A model generated the notes under the pieces. The model did no database searches. It was not told where the DNA came from and worked only from the letters and a program-made list of their open reading frames with translations. Shown piece after piece: positions 9,621-19,666 of a stretch of 64,000 nucleotides of DNA. The stretch's first letter is position 1, and every line of letters starts with the position of its first letter. The DNA is taken from the NCBI RefSeq assembly GCF_018131075.1, contig NZ_JAFCLS010000003.1, positions 62,001 through 126,000 on the forward strand, read 5' to 3'. The position numbers were made by a program, and so were the translations under genes. Source of the DNA: Bradyrhizobium sp. JYMT SZCCT0428. GTDB lineage: Bacteria > Pseudomonadota > Alphaproteobacteria > Rhizobiales > Xanthobacteraceae.

Positions 9621-10357
9621 TCCTTTTTCCCGCCGTCGATCTGAAGAACGGCCAGTGCGTGCGCCTCGAACAGGGCGACATGGCGCGGGCGACCGTGTTC
9701 AACCTCGATCCCGCGGCGCAGGCGCGCGCCTTCGCCGAGCAGGGTTTTGAATATCTGCATGTCGTCGATCTCGACGGCGCCTTTGCCGGCAAGCCGATGA
9801 ACGCGCTCGCCGTCGAAGGCATGCTGAAGGCGGTCAGCATGCCGGTGCAGCTCGGCGGCGGCATTCGCGACCTCAAGACCATCGAGGCCTGGCTCGACAA
9901 GGGCATTGCGCGGGTGATCATCGGCACCGCGGCGGTGCGCGACCCGGAACTGGTGAAGAGCGCCGCGAAAAAATTCCCCGGCCGCGTCGCGGTCGGTCTC
10001 GACGCCCGCGACGGCAAGGTCGCGGTCGAAGGCTGGGCCGAGACCTCGCAGGTGACCGTGCTCGAAATCGCGCAACGGTTCGAAGACGCCGGCGTCGCCG
10101 CGATCATTTTTACGGACATCGCGCGCGACGGTCTGCTCAAGGGCCTCAACCTCGACGCCACGATTGCGCTGGCCGAGAGCATCTCGATCCCCGTCATCGC
10201 CTCCGGCGGCTTTGCTTCCATCGAGGACGTCAAGGCGCTGCTGGAGCCGCGCGCCAAGAAGCTGGCAGGCGCCATTGCCGGCCGCGCGCTCTATGACGGC
10301 CGGCTTGATCCTGCCGCTGCGCTGACGCTGATCCGCAACGCGCGCAGCGCGGCGTAG
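9617..10357 (+). CDS. hisA: ProFAR isomerase HisA
   Basis: 1-(5-phosphoribosyl)-5-[(5-phosphoribosylamino)methylideneamino]imidazole-4-carboxamide isomerase, a (beta/alpha)8 barrel that isomerises ProFAR to PRFAR. The 246-residue protein has the catalytic Asp in [14 protein letters not shown], the VQLGGGIRD phosphate loop and the second acid in [10 protein letters not shown] chose the GTG at 9617 because the protein then begins directly with the first strand (ILFPAVDL) and the codon overlaps the hisH stop as GTGA; an ATG three codons upstream (9608) is an alternative. Confidence 0.95.
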   Translation: MILFPAVDLKNGQCVRLEQGDMARATVFNLDPAAQARAFAEQGFEYLHVVDLDGAFAGKPMNALAVEGMLKAVSMPVQLGGGIRDLKTIEAWLDKGIARVIIGTAAVRDPELVKSAAKKFPGRVAVGLDARDGKVAVEGWAETSQVTVLEIAQRFEDAGVAAIIFTDIARDGLLKGLNLDATIALAESISIPVIASGGFASIEDVKALLEPRAKKLAGAIAGRALYDGRLDPAAALTLIRNARSAA

Positions 10358-10367
10358 GGAGACCAGG

Positions 10368-11144
10368 ATGTTCAAGGTCCGCGTGATCCCCTGTCTCGAC
10401 GTCAAGGACGGCCGCGTGGTCAAGGGCGTCAACTTCGTCGATCTGCGCGACGCCGGCGATCCCGTGGAAGCGGCGATTGCGTATGACGCCGCCGGCGCCG
10501 ACGAACTCTGCTTCCTCGACATCACCGCCACCCATGAAAACCGCGGCACCATGCTCGACGTTGTCAGGCGGACCGCGGAGGCCTGCTTCATGCCGCTGAC
10601 GGTCGGCGGCGGAGTGCGGACCATCGAGGACATCAAGACGCTGCTGCGATCCGGCGCCGACAAGGTCTCGATCAACAGTGCTGCGGTCTCCAACCGCGAA
10701 TTCGTCAAGCAGGGCGCCGAAAAATTCGGCGAGCAGTGCATCGTGGTCGCGATCGACGCCAAGCGGGTCAAGCGCGCCGGCGGCTCGGACCGCTGGGAGA
10801 TTTTCACCCATGGCGGGCGCAATTCGACCGGGATCGACGCCATCGAATACGCCCAGGAAGTGGTCTCGCTCGGCGCCGGCGAAATTCTGCTGACCTCGAT
10901 GGACCGGGACGGCACCAGGCAGGGGTTCGACCTGCCGCTGACGCAGGCCATCGCCGACAGTGTTCCCGTACCGGTAATTGCATCCGGCGGGGTCGGTAAC
11001 CTAGACCACCTCGTGGACGGCATCCGCCAGGGCCACGCCACCGCGGTGCTGGCGGCCTCGATATTCCACTTCGGCGAATTTACCATTCGCCAAGCCAAGG
11101 AGCACATGGTGCGCGCCGGGCTGCCGATGCGGCTCGATCCCTGA
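10368..11144 (+). CDS. hisF: Imidazole glycerol phosphate synthase, cyclase subunit
   Basis: The (beta/alpha)8-barrel cyclase that uses ammonia from HisH to make imidazole-glycerol phosphate and AICAR. The 258-residue protein has the two catalytic aspartates in [16 protein letters not shown] and [10 protein letters not shown], and the phosphate-binding LTVGGGVR and ASGGVGN loops. It follows hisA by ten bases, with GGAGACC before the start. Confidence 0.97.
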   Translation: MFKVRVIPCLDVKDGRVVKGVNFVDLRDAGDPVEAAIAYDAAGADELCFLDITATHENRGTMLDVVRRTAEACFMPLTVGGGVRTIEDIKTLLRSGADKVSINSAAVSNREFVKQGAEKFGEQCIVVAIDAKRVKRAGGSDRWEIFTHGGRNSTGIDAIEYAQEVVSLGAGEILLTSMDRDGTRQGFDLPLTQAIADSVPVPVIASGGVGNLDHLVDGIRQGHATAVLAASIFHFGEFTIRQAKEHMVRAGLPMRLDP

Positions 11145-11224
11145 CGACTCCCCGTCACAAAAGTGCTAAGTCCGTGATCGGGATGGCGCGGGCCTTCAGC
11201 CGGCGCCTGTGTTGAGTTCAGTTG

Positions 11225-11548
11225 ATGCCACGTTTCACGATTCATGATCTGGCCGCCACCATCGATGCCCGGGCCGCATCGGGGGGAGAAGCGTCCTACA
11301 CCCGCAAGTTGCTCGACAAGGGCGCGGAGCACTGCGCCAAGAAACTGGGCGAGGAAGCGGTCGAGACCGTGATCGCCGCGGTCGAGAACGATCGCGACCA
11401 CCTGATCGCCGAGAGCGCCGATTTGCTGTTTCATTTGCTGGTGCTGCTGAAAGCGCGCGGCGTGACGCTGGAAGAAGTCGAGACCGCGCTCGGGCAACGT
11501 ACCAACCAGTCCGGGCTGGAAGAAAAAGCCGCACGCAAGCGCGATTGA
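11225..11548 (+). CDS. hisE: Phosphoribosyl-ATP diphosphatase
   Basis: Hydrolyses phosphoribosyl-ATP to phosphoribosyl-AMP, the second step of histidine synthesis. The 107-residue all-alpha protein has the MazG-like acidic motif EEAVETVIAA followed by ESADLLFHLLVLL, which supply the magnesium ligands. It stands alone, without a HisI domain, as in other alphaproteobacteria. I use the ATG at 11225 rather than the TTG immediately before it. It lies 80 bases after hisF and 15 before coaA. Confidence 0.95.
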   Translation: MPRFTIHDLAATIDARAASGGEASYTRKLLDKGAEHCAKKLGEEAVETVIAAVENDRDHLIAESADLLFHLLVLLKARGVTLEEVETALGQRTNQSGLEEKAARKRD

Positions 11549-11563
11549 GCAAGAGGCGACGCC

Positions 11564-12520
11564 ATGGATATTCGGGCGACGGACCAGCAATACAACCCCT
11601 ACCGGATCTTCACGCGCGAGCAGTGGGCGCGATTGCGCGACGACACGCCGATGACGCTGGAGCCGGGCGAGTTCGAACGGCTGCGTTCGCTGCACGACCG
11701 CCTCGATTTGCAGGAAGTCGAGGACATCTTCCTGCCGCTGTCGCGGTTGCTGTCGATCTATGTCGATGCGACCCTGCGGCTCTACCAGGCGCAGCGTCAG
11801 TTCCTCGGCATCCGCGACCGCAAGGTGCCCTATATCATCGGCGTCGCAGGCTCGGTCGCGGTCGGCAAATCCACCACCGCGCGCGTGCTTCAGGCGCTGC
11901 TGGCGCGCTGGTCGCCGCGGCCCAAGGTCGAAATGGTGACGACCGACGGCTTTCTGTTTCCGAACGCCGTGCTCGAGCGGCAGGGCCTGATGCAGAAGAA
12001 GGGCTTTCCCGAGAGCTACGACCTGCCGATGCTGCTGTCGTTCCTGAGCGACATCAAGGCCGGCCGGCGGCCGGTGCGCGCGCCGGTCTATTCGCATTTG
12101 ACCTACGACATCGTTCCCAACAAGTGGATCGAGGTCGACCGCCCGGACATCCTGATCGTCGAAGGCGTCAACGTGCTGCAGACCGGCCGCCTGCCGCGCG
12201 ACGGCAAGGCGGTTCCCGTGGTCTCCGACTTCTTCGACTTCTCGGTTTATATCGACGCCGACGAGGCGGTGCTGCGCCAATGGTATGTGCGGCGCTTCCT
12301 CGCGTTGAGGGACACGGCGTTTACCGATCCGCGGTCCTACTTCCATCGCTACGCGCTGCTCTCCGACGAGGAGGCGACGGCAACGGCGCTGGCGATCTGG
12401 GAACGTACCAACCTTGCCAATCTCGAGGACAACATTTTGCCGACGCGGCCGCGCGCGACGCTGATCCTCAAGAAGGGCGCCGATCACGTCGTCGAGACGG
12501 TGGCGCTGCGGCGGCTGTAG
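11564..12520 (+). CDS. coaA: Type I pantothenate kinase
   Basis: Phosphorylates pantothenate in the first committed step of coenzyme A synthesis. The 318-residue protein has the P-loop [12 protein letters not shown] (about residues 91-102), the [10 protein letters not shown] segment and the conserved YFHRYA and [17 protein letters not shown] stretches of the prokaryotic type I enzyme. It is the last gene of the hisB-to-coaA run and converges on the histidine kinase, with a family B repeat in between. Confidence 0.96.
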   Translation: MDIRATDQQYNPYRIFTREQWARLRDDTPMTLEPGEFERLRSLHDRLDLQEVEDIFLPLSRLLSIYVDATLRLYQAQRQFLGIRDRKVPYIIGVAGSVAVGKSTTARVLQALLARWSPRPKVEMVTTDGFLFPNAVLERQGLMQKKGFPESYDLPMLLSFLSDIKAGRRPVRAPVYSHLTYDIVPNKWIEVDRPDILIVEGVNVLQTGRLPRDGKAVPVVSDFFDFSVYIDADEAVLRQWYVRRFLALRDTAFTDPRSYFHRYALLSDEEATATALAIWERTNLANLEDNILPTRPRATLILKKGADHVVETVALRRL

Positions 12521-12532
12521 CCGCGGTAGATC

Positions 12533-12618
12533 GTCATTGCGAGCGATAGCGAAGCAATCCATAGCGCGGCATAACGGATAGGTGGATTGCTTCGTCGCTT
12601 CGCTCCTCGCAATGACGG
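12533..12618. repeat. Palindromic repeat, family B
   Basis: Inverted repeat with outer arms GTCATTGCGAGC...GCAATGAC and an inner arm pair GAAGCAATCCA...TGGATTGCTTC. It occupies the space between the convergent coaA and histidine kinase genes, where it could end both transcripts. Related copies are at 15628-15706 and 43046-43166. Confidence 0.8.
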
Positions 12619-12622
12619 TGGT

Positions 12623-14872
12623 TTACGCCGCGATGTGGCGCGAGGCCGCAAGACCTGCGATCGCCTCCGCCAGTTTCTCGCGATCGAGCGGCTTGATCAG
12701 GAAACCATCCATCCCGGCTTCAAAACAGGCGTAACGATCTTCCACCAGCGTGTTGGCAGTCAGCGCCAGGATCGGCGTCCGGCGTCCGGGCAGGCCGGAT
12801 TCCAGCGTGCGCATCCGCTTGGTGGTTTCGATGCCGTTGAGCTGCGGCATCTGGATGTCCATCAGCACCAGATCATAGCCCGCGCCGGCCGATTTGGCCG
12901 ACAGCCAGGATTCCAGCGCCTCTTCGCCATTGGTGGTGATGACGGCCTGGTGCCCCAGCCGGCTCAGCAATGAACGCATCAACAGCGCGTTGATCTCGTT
13001 GTCTTCCGCGACCAGGATCGAAAGCCCCTTGCTCGCCGGCGCCGGAGTCGGGGCAGGCTCATCCAGGCCGGTCATGGCATCGCTGACGACGCTCGGCGCC
13101 GAGATTTCCGGCGTGGCGGTCAGGCGCGCCGCGAGCGAGGCGGCGCGGAGCGGCTTGACCAGATAGCCAGTGAAGGGGGATGCCGCTGATGGCTGCAGCT
13201 CCTGCCGCGTGGCCGGCGTGAACATCACGATGCGCTGCGTGGCGTGCAGCCGTGCGGCCTCGCCGAACGCTTCGATGGCTTTGGTGCCGAGCGCATGATC
13301 GATCAGGATGGCGTGCCAGAGCCGCTCCGGCAGCAGCGCCTGGGCGACGTCGGCGTCGGAAACCATGCAGGTCTGGCCGCCCCAGCGCTGCAGCCGCCGC
13401 GCAGTCAATGAGGCCTCGATGCTCTGCGGCGACACCAGCATGATCGACTGGCCGGTCAGGTCGGGTGCGGCAAACGTCTTCGGCGCCCCGGAATCGGGGG
13501 CCGGCAGCGGGATCGTCACCTCGAACGTCGAGCCGATACCGGGCTTGCTCTCCAGCGTGATGCGGCCGCCCATCCGCTTGACGATGCGGTCGCTGATGCT
13601 GAGGCCCAATCCAGTGCCGCCATAGCTGCGCGCGATGCGGTCGTCGGCCTGCTCGAATTCGCGGAAGATGCGCTCCTGCGCCTCGGGCGCGATGCCGATG
13701 CCGGTATCGCGCAACACAAAACTGACTTCACCCGGACGGATGCCGGGCTCGACAATCAAAGCGACGCCGCCGGTCGCGGTGAACTTGATCGCGTTGCCGG
13801 CAAGATTGAGCAGCACCTGGCGCAGCCGCGCCGCGTCGCCGACCACTTCCATCGGCAGGCGCTCGTCGATATAGGCGGCGATCTCGAGCTTGCGGGCCTG
13901 GGCGCGCGGCGCCAGCAATTCGGTGATGCCCTCGATCAGCTCCGGCAGGGCGAAGGCGCGATGTTCGAGATCGATCTTGCCGGCCTCGATCTTGGAATAG
14001 TCCAATAGCTCCTCGATCAGCGACAGCAGCGCGTCGCCGGAGGTCTTCACCGCCTTGACATAGGTGGTTTGTTCCGGCGTCAGCGGCGTATCCAGCAACA
14101 GCCCGCTCATGCCGATGATGCCGTTCAGCGGCGTGCGGATCTCGTGGCTCGCCATCGCGAGGAAGCGCGACTTGGCGCGGCTGGCGGCATCGGCCTGGTC
14201 GCGGGCCTCGGCCAGCGCGCGCTCGCTCTCGGTGCGGTTGGTGACGTCGCGGCCGACGCTTTGCATTTCGGAGGGACCGCCGGCGTCGTTGCGCACCAGC
14301 GCTTCACGCCAGGCGATCCATCGCGGCCCCTCGGGGCCCGCGATCTTCTGGTCATGGATACGCGTGCCGTTCCATTCCAGCACGCTGTCGCCCTGTTCCA
14401 GAATATCGAGCGTGGCGGTGCTGCCGATCAGGGCTTCGCGCGGCGCTTGCGCCAGTTCGCAATAGGCATCGTTGACGAAGGTGATGCAGCCGTCGGTGTC
14501 GCGCAGGATGATCAGGTCGCCCTGCGATTCGAACAGGCGGCGGGTGCGCTGCTCGGCCTCCTGCAGTTCCCAGTTGCGGTCCGCCATCGCTTCATTGTGC
14601 AAGGCGACCTTGTGCATCTTCTTGCGCAGGTAGCGAAACCGGGCGCTCTGGGCGGCGAGGGCGACGCAGGCGATCGCGAACAGGAAGCTGATGCCGATCG
14701 CGAAGGTGTGCGGATTGTAGCCGGATATTTCCGAGCGGCTTGCGGTAATGAAGCCGTAGGCGCCGCCAAAGGTGGCGGAAAAAACGATGAACGAGCGGAG
14801 CGTGAAGCTGACCCAGGGATGCCGGCGGCCAAAGCGGCGGAAGTATAGTTTGATCCGGTAAGTCCGCCCCAT
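12623..14872 (-). CDS. Membrane-bound hybrid histidine kinase with two receiver domains
   Basis: A 749-residue sensor kinase. It has two membrane helices (about residues 24-44 and 57-75), a PAS domain (about 108-215), a HisKA dimerisation domain with the phospho-accepting His243 in [11 protein letters not shown], and an HATPase domain with the [23 protein letters not shown] and [10 protein letters not shown] boxes. Two receiver domains follow. The last one (about 615-740) is complete, with AEDNE, Asp672 in VLMDIQMP, and the KPLD lysine. The first (about 470-585) keeps an aspartate in AILIDHAL but has MLVSP where the acidic pair should be, so it is probably degenerate. No response regulator gene is adjacent, which fits a hybrid that signals through a separate phosphotransfer protein. 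The stimulus is unknown. Confidence 0.93.
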   Translation of the reverse strand: MGRTYRIKLYFRRFGRRHPWVSFTLRSFIVFSATFGGAYGFITASRSEISGYNPHTFAIGISFLFAIACVALAAQSARFRYLRKKMHKVALHNEAMADRNWELQEAEQRTRRLFESQGDLIILRDTDGCITFVNDAYCELAQAPREALIGSTATLDILEQGDSVLEWNGTRIHDQKIAGPEGPRWIAWREALVRNDAGGPSEMQSVGRDVTNRTESERALAEARDQADAASRAKSRFLAMASHEIRTPLNGIIGMSGLLLDTPLTPEQTTYVKAVKTSGDALLSLIEELLDYSKIEAGKIDLEHRAFALPELIEGITELLAPRAQARKLEIAAYIDERLPMEVVGDAARLRQVLLNLAGNAIKFTATGGVALIVEPGIRPGEVSFVLRDTGIGIAPEAQERIFREFEQADDRIARSYGGTGLGLSISDRIVKRMGGRITLESKPGIGSTFEVTIPLPAPDSGAPKTFAAPDLTGQSIMLVSPQSIEASLTARRLQRWGGQTCMVSDADVAQALLPERLWHAILIDHALGTKAIEAFGEAARLHATQRIVMFTPATRQELQPSAASPFTGYLVKPLRAASLAARLTATPEISAPSVVSDAMTGLDEPAPTPAPASKGLSILVAEDNEINALLMRSLLSRLGHQAVITTNGEEALESWLSAKSAGAGYDLVLMDIQMPQLNGIETTKRMRTLESGLPGRRTPILALTANTLVEDRYACFEAGMDGFLIKPLDREKLAEAIAGLAASRHIAA

Positions 14873-15022
14873 CGTCAGTTACCCTGAGATTGTTTGCTCG
14901 AATTGAGGCGGCTCGATTCGCCCGGTGCATTGAAGCAGACGATGCGTTGCCGACCTTGCGAAGTGTTTGAAGCTGGCTGCCTTTCGCGGGTGCGATAAAA
15001 ACAGGGTTGATGAAGTGTTAAT

Positions 15023-15490
15023 TCACAGCGAGGCGGCGACAACGCGAGGCTGTGCGCCGCGGGCGCTGACGATGAGGGCGGCGGCGTCGCGCACCGAAAA
15101 ACTCTTCGAGCGCACGAAGATGCGGTAATCGGCCGGTCCCTCCGTCGAGAGATAGATGACGGGTTCGGACGGCGACGGCGAGCTGGAAATCGCGACCAGC
15201 TGCGGTGGCGAATGGCTTTCGCAGGCGCCAGGCTCGGTGCTGTCAATGTCGTCGATGACGGTGAAGTCCGCCGCTTCCGCGCTGTCGGAGATCTGGACGC
15301 GGACGGTGGCGCGGCCGGGATCGCTGGTGAAACTGACGTGACGTTCGGCCTGCCAGGACAGGGCCGCGATCTGGACCGAAGCGCCCGCAACCTCGATGCA
15401 GGGGCGCGGACCGGCCGAGAACTCGCCGCGGGCGAACAGGGCGACGACGGCCAGCGGAACCACCGAGGCCAAAACCTTGAAACGCAACAT
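15023..15490 (-). CDS. Small exported protein of unknown function
   Basis: A 155-residue protein that begins MLRFKVLASVVPLAVVALFARGEF, a likely signal peptide or single anchor. The rest is acidic and rich in beta-strand-like segments, with no motif I recognise. The frame is open four codons further to 15502; I prefer the ATG at 15490. It lies upstream of the histidine kinase on the same strand with a 150-base gap, and could be co-transcribed. Confidence 0.6.
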   Translation of the reverse strand: MLRFKVLASVVPLAVVALFARGEFSAGPRPCIEVAGASVQIAALSWQAERHVSFTSDPGRATVRVQISDSAEAADFTVIDDIDSTEPGACESHSPPQLVAISSSPSPSEPVIYLSTEGPADYRIFVRSKSFSVRDAAALIVSARGAQPRVVAASL

Positions 15491-15627
15491 GACACTACCC
15501 ACTCAGCACAAGCCCGCGACAGGGGGCTTATGGTTGGCAGAGGGTAAAGAAAACTCGTTACTACGGGGTTTATGAGCCGAGGCGTCGCTCGCGAAGGCAG
15601 GTGACCCAGTACGCCGCGGCCTATCCA

Positions 15628-15706
15628 CGTCATTGCGAGCGTAGCGAAGCAATCCATCGCGCGGCATGCTGAGACATGGATTGCTTCGCTGCGCTCGCAA
15701 TGACGG
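15628..15706. repeat. Palindromic repeat, family B
   Basis: Second copy of the family seen at 12533-12618, with arms CGTCATTGCGAGCG and CGCTCGCAATGACG and the inner GAAGCAATCCAT/ATGGATTGCTTC pair. Confidence 0.8.
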
Positions 15707-15749
15707 CTGAACATAACCTCACGTTCTCGCGACGCATTGCGCCCGAGCT

Positions 15750-16240
15750 TTGCCAGAAACTTCCCGCCCCCAAATTAAGAGGGCGCAGGGAATGCCGGAT
15801 GCGCGCTGCACCCGCGGTCCCGTGTGCGGTTTGCACAAAACAAAGTGCACACGAGCATACAGGGCAGCGGAGAACATCCGACATTCCCTGCGCAATGGCT
15901 TTACGGCTTATGCCGTGATCTCCCCGGAGACGAGTTCTTGGTTGACTCCGTCACTGCCGTTTCCGCTTGCGCTTCTCCGACAGCTTGACACCAGCAACGG
16001 GTGCCAGGACCACACGGTTTTGCCGTACGCTCGATCCACGCCGTCGTCAGACGTGAGCCCAGCGTCCACCGCAACCCGCCCAACGTCCGTGACGACGGCC
16101 GACGCCCTTCTGACCAGGGCGGGATGGCGAAAGATGCGCACTGATGGAAATTTTCTGCTTGACACAATTTCTGAAACTCAGAATTGATTTGCCCGTCGTG
16201 TCAATTTGTCGCGACAAGATTAGAAAGCGGCCCGCCGGGA
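15750..16240. repeat. Possible dispersed non-coding element
   Basis: The block reads through phrases such as those translating to AENIRHSLRNGFTAYAV, which I recall as recurring in unrelated places in Bradyrhizobium genomes and being annotated inconsistently as small hypothetical genes. That recall is the only basis for calling it a repeat; the window holds one copy. A short AT-rich segment with TTGACACAATTTC (about 16157) might be a promoter. Confidence 0.3.
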
Positions 16241-16360
16241 CGGCTTACGTGGTGCCAGAGTGACGACTTGGCGACTGCGGGTCCGGCACGGTCCTAAGGC
16301 AACAACCGCAACTTGATTGTTTCGGCTTTCTGATTTGGAAGCGCAAGACCTGTGACCTTG

Positions 16361-16440
16361 TAGGATGGGTAGAGCGAAGCGAAACCCATCAGCTCCGTCA
16401 CACATCATTGATGGGTTTCGCTGCGCTCTACCCATCCTAC
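16361..16440. repeat. Palindromic repeat, family C
   Basis: Near-perfect inverted repeat: two 30-base arms starting TAGGATGGGTAGAGCG and ending CGCTCTACCCATCCTA differ at one position. It sits just downstream of the comM remnant. A second member with slightly different arms lies at 45921-46004. Confidence 0.85.
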
Positions 16441-16456
16441 GAGACCTACGAAACCG

Positions 16457-17897
16457 TCACGCTGCGCGCCGCGCATCATCGGCCAAGGCACGATACGACA
16501 ACGCTTCCGCCAGATGCAGCCGGCCGATCTTTTCCGCGCCGTCGAGATCGGCCAGCGTGCGGGCGACACGGAGCACGCGGTGATAGCCGCGCGCGGTCAG
16601 CTTCATGGTTTCGGCGGCGTCGCGCAGCAGCTTTTGTCCCTGCGCATCCGGCTGCGCGATGGTTTCCAAGAGCGACGCCGGCGCTTCCGCATTGGTGCGG
16701 ACATGCGGCATGCCGGCCGCCGCGTAACGCGCGAGCTGAACGTCGCGCGCGGCGGCGACGCGGGCGGCGACTTCGGCGGAGCCTTCACTCGGGGGTGGCA
16801 GGATCAGGTCGGCCGCGGTCACCGCCGGCACTTCGATGCGCAGATCGATGCGGTCCATCATCGGCCCCGAGATACGCACCTGATAATCCCCTGTGCAGCG
16901 GTCGATCCGGCCGCGCTTGCAGGAATAGCCGGGCTCATAGGCATGGCCGCAGCGGCACGGGTTCATCGCCGCCACCAGCATAAAGCGCGGTGACGCGGTG
17001 ATTGGCCCTGCTTACCGCGACCTCGCCGTTCTCCAGCGGCTGGCGCAGCGAGTCCAGCACGCGCGGATCGAACTCCGGCAATTCGTCGAGGAACAGCACG
17101 CCCTGATGCGCCAGCGAAATCTCGCCGGGTTTTGCCCGCATGCCGCCGCCGGTCAGCGCGGCCATGCTCGCCGAATGATGTGGCGCCCGGAATGGCCGCC
17201 GCGCCGTCAATGCGCCGTCGCGGATTTCACCGGCGACGGAGGCGATCATCGACACTTCCAAAAGTTCAGACGGCGACAGCGGCGGCAGGATCGAGGGCAG
17301 CCGCGCCGCCAGCATCGACTTGCCGGCGCCCGGCGAGCCGATCATCAGCAAATGATGTCCGCCGGCCGCCGCGATCTCCAGCGCGCGTTTTGCGCTTTCC
17401 TGGCCCTTGATGTCGCGCAGATCGAGCAGCGTCTCCTCGCGCTCGTGCACTTTCGGCTGCGGGCGCGACAATAGCTGCGTGCCTTTAAAGTGGTTGGCGA
17501 TCTGGATCAGCGATTTTGCGGCGATGATCTGGATATCCGGGCTCGCCCAGGCCGCTTCCGTTCCGCAGGCGGCGGGACAGATCAACCCTTCGTCGCGCGA
17601 ATTGGCGCCGATCGCCGCCGGCAGCACGCCCGCGACCGGCGCGATCGATCCATCGAGCCCGAGTTCGCCGAGCACCGTAAAGCCTGCGAGCGCGTCCGGC
17701 GGGATCGCGCCGATGGCGGCCATCAGGCCGAGCGCGATCGGCAGGTCGTAATGGCTGCCTTCCTTCGGCACGTCGGCGGGCGCGAGATTGACCGTGATCC
17801 GCCGCGCCGGCAGCGCCAGCCCCGAGGCGATCAGCGCCGAGCGGACCCGCTCGCGCGCCTCGGAAACCGCCTTGTCGGGCAGGCCGACGATCGCCAT
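16457..17897 (-). pseudogene. comM: Broken comM/yifB Mg-chelatase-like AAA ATPase gene
   Basis: Two reading frames on the minus strand together make most of a ComM/YifB protein, a hexameric helicase that promotes branch migration during natural transformation. The first (17897 down to 16935) holds the N-terminal S5-like domain and the P-loop GSPGAGKS and ends abnormally after RANHRVT. The second (from about 16981 down to 16457) resumes at [24 protein letters not shown] and runs to the normal C-terminus. At the junction (16988/16989) the usual YPARF codons are missing, which fits an 8-base deletion and a frameshift. The N-terminus is also absent: the frame begins at [17 protein letters not shown], so about 30 residues that precede this in the family have been lost. 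Upstream is the low-GC island. With both defects the gene is very probably inactive. Confidence 0.88.
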
Positions 17898-17956
17898 TGC
17901 AGAGTGTGAATGACAACGCTATAGGCGTTGGCAAGAGCCATCACACGGAGATTGCA

Positions 17957-18121
17957 ATGGAATTGGGGAACACCGTCACCATCGTCGCGCTAAGGAGTGC
18001 CATCAATCTCGCTTGGGTCATAGCACGAGCTGCACGAGCATTGGGAGCCCTTGGGGAGCGGCTGGAGCACGCTGTGGAGCGTCAGGCGGACCGGAGGCAA
18101 GTAGACATAACCTCGTTATGA
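17957..18121 (+). CDS. Small protein of unknown function (54 aa)
   Basis: A 54-residue frame, hydrophobic in its first half (NTVTIVALRSAINLAWVIARAARALG) and charged in the second (ERLEHAVERQADRR), so it could be a single-helix membrane peptide. GGAG lies six bases before the ATG. Its stop overlaps the next gene as ATGA. I recognise no family; the ribosome binding site and the overlap are the reasons for listing it. Confidence 0.45.
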   Translation: MELGNTVTIVALRSAINLAWVIARAARALGALGERLEHAVERQADRRQVDITSL

Positions 18122-18300
18122 GAATGACCAACAAGCTCTCCGAGGATCCCGAGGTGACCGCGCGAGCCTTGTGGCTCTATGACCGCGAGATGTGCCCCCA
18201 ACTCATTGTGGCGTTGCAGGACTACATTCGGCAGCGAGAGCGCGAGGAACGGAACGACGAGGATCAAGCGGCCTATGAGAAACTGAATGGAGGTTCCTAG
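18118..18300 (+). CDS. Small protein of unknown function (60 aa)
   Basis: A 60-residue acidic and basic helical protein (MTNKLSEDPEVTARALWLYD...YIRQREREERNDEDQAAYEKLN). It overlaps the preceding small gene by four bases, a layout typical of coupled translation. An ATG two codons downstream (18124) is an alternative start. No family recognised. Confidence 0.5.
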   Translation: MRMTNKLSEDPEVTARALWLYDREMCPQLIVALQDYIRQREREERNDEDQAAYEKLNGGS

Positions 18301-18496
18301 AGGGATCAGGCTTGTCAGCCTCTCCTCCTTTTCCCAATGGAACCACACTGTGGTTCCGCGCGGTTAGCATCGGGTATGCAGGTAGGACATCGGGATATGC
18401 AGATGCACAAGACTCGCCGTGTTCCAGGTGTGGCTTTTAAGTTACAAAGCGGGCTCAGGGAGACGCGGTCTAAGGGGGAACTTCAGCTTCTTCCGC

Positions 18497-19612
18497 TCAC
18501 CCGAGCAAATCCCCTCCTACCTCGTCATCTTCATCGAGAATGGGTTGCAGTTCCGTAGGATTGTGCAGCCAGTATGTGCGGCCTTCCCTCATCACTGTAC
18601 CGGTCACCCTGACAGCTTGATGGAGATGGTGCGCCCAAACAGCGACGTCATAGTTGGGGGACGGAAGGGCTATTGTTACCTTTCGCATAACCCCCTCAAC
18701 GGGTGCGTAGACGGTGACAAGACCGATGGCGTGTCCGTCCAGCCGCTCAAGTTTTACAACTGGTCCCTCGATTAGATACCCTTCAATTTTATCGTGTGCC
18801 CGAAATATACGTGCAGCCTCCTGCAGGGCAGGAATGAAATCCGAATTTATGCGCACATGGGAAGGTGTCTCGTCGGCCTGAATTGGGCGGTTCAACGACC
18901 AAGCTACACTGAGGTCAATGGCCGAGGCGTCGATGGTTCTAAAGAGCCCCGATATTGCTTCGCATAAATTCGCGCTGACACCGCCCTCCACGGAATTTTG
19001 AAACGGTTCGAAAACCAGTTCCGTTGAAGTCGAAGAGGCCTCCGCAGCGCTCATCGCAAGATCAACTGATCCGGCAAGCTTCCTTACGACAGAGCGCTCA
19101 AAAGGCTCCTGCGGGAACAACTCAGTATCGTTTTGAAGCGCTAGCTGCGGCGACACCGGGGATAGGATAGTAAGAACGTAACTGCCGCGTTCCGTTTGTC
19201 CCAATCGCGCTTTAGACATGTATTCAAGAGCGAGCCGTGGCCTACGGGAATGAAATACAGGACGGGGCTTCACGGTGGCGCACGCAGCCGACAACAGCAA
19301 GTCGCGCGCTTGCTCGAAGAGTTGCACTCCCGCATCAATCCGTACAGTCCCGTCAAGAGTGTTTGGTCCCTGCGCAGCCAAGCGGATGACGTCGAAACCG
19401 GAGTTCTGGAGGTCCTTCAGAATGTCTAGTTGTGACCGGTTCTCCACATTCTCCAACTCCTGGAGAGCCTCAGAGAGTTGCGCAACGTAATCTCTCGCAT
19501 CTCTTGTTGCCGGAATAAGAATTTCCGCGTCAGGGTGATCGTGATGTACCCATACCGAACCGTCCGCGCACATCGCTAAACCTTTGCCAGCCGCGCGAAC
19601 GTAGGTAACCAA
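18497..19612 (-). CDS. Unknown protein paired with the DUF4365 gene
   Basis: A 371-residue protein without a signal peptide or membrane helix. The N-terminal half is helical (YVAQLSEALQELENVENRSQLDILKDL, VQLFEQARDLLLSAAC). The C-terminal 90 residues alternate beta strands and end in VRVTGTVMREGRTYWLHNPTEL, which looks like the last strands of an OB-type barrel; this is an impression from the pattern, not a match. The frame opens with TTG at 19612 right after a stop codon; an ATG at 19573 has a well-spaced AAAGG and may be the true start, giving 358 residues. It follows the DUF4365 gene by 54 bases on the same strand, so the two are probably co-transcribed. Confidence 0.65.
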   Translation of the reverse strand: MVTYVRAAGKGLAMCADGSVWVHHDHPDAEILIPATRDARDYVAQLSEALQELENVENRSQLDILKDLQNSGFDVIRLAAQGPNTLDGTVRIDAGVQLFEQARDLLLSAACATVKPRPVFHSRRPRLALEYMSKARLGQTERGSYVLTILSPVSPQLALQNDTELFPQEPFERSVVRKLAGSVDLAMSAAEASSTSTELVFEPFQNSVEGGVSANLCEAISGLFRTIDASAIDLSVAWSLNRPIQADETPSHVRINSDFIPALQEAARIFRAHDKIEGYLIEGPVVKLERLDGHAIGLVTVYAPVEGVMRKVTIALPSPNYDVAVWAHHLHQAVRVTGTVMREGRTYWLHNPTELQPILDEDDEVGGDLLG

Positions 19613-19666
19613 TCACGTTGATGGGTGTCAGCGATCCAATTGCCTGCGCGTCTTTTATAATCGCTC

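Larger units (their letters stand above)
15491..16456. other. Repeat-rich region without a convincing gene
   Basis: This 966-base stretch holds a family B palindrome (15628-15706), a block at about 15750-16240 that I take for a dispersed non-coding element, and a family C palindrome (16361-16440). Frames in the middle block are open (for example 15750-16187 on the plus strand) but their translations are rich in Ser, Thr, Arg and Cys and look non-coding. I list no gene here. Confidence 0.5.

Noticed and set aside
9452..12562. 1036-codon minus-strand frame opposite hisA-hisF-hisE-coaA
   Set aside because: It is a shadow of high-GC plus-strand genes that are all recognised enzymes.
15750..16187. 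145-codon plus-strand frame as a gene
   Set aside because: Its translation has a composition typical of non-coding DNA, no ribosome binding site, and the block looks like a repeat element.
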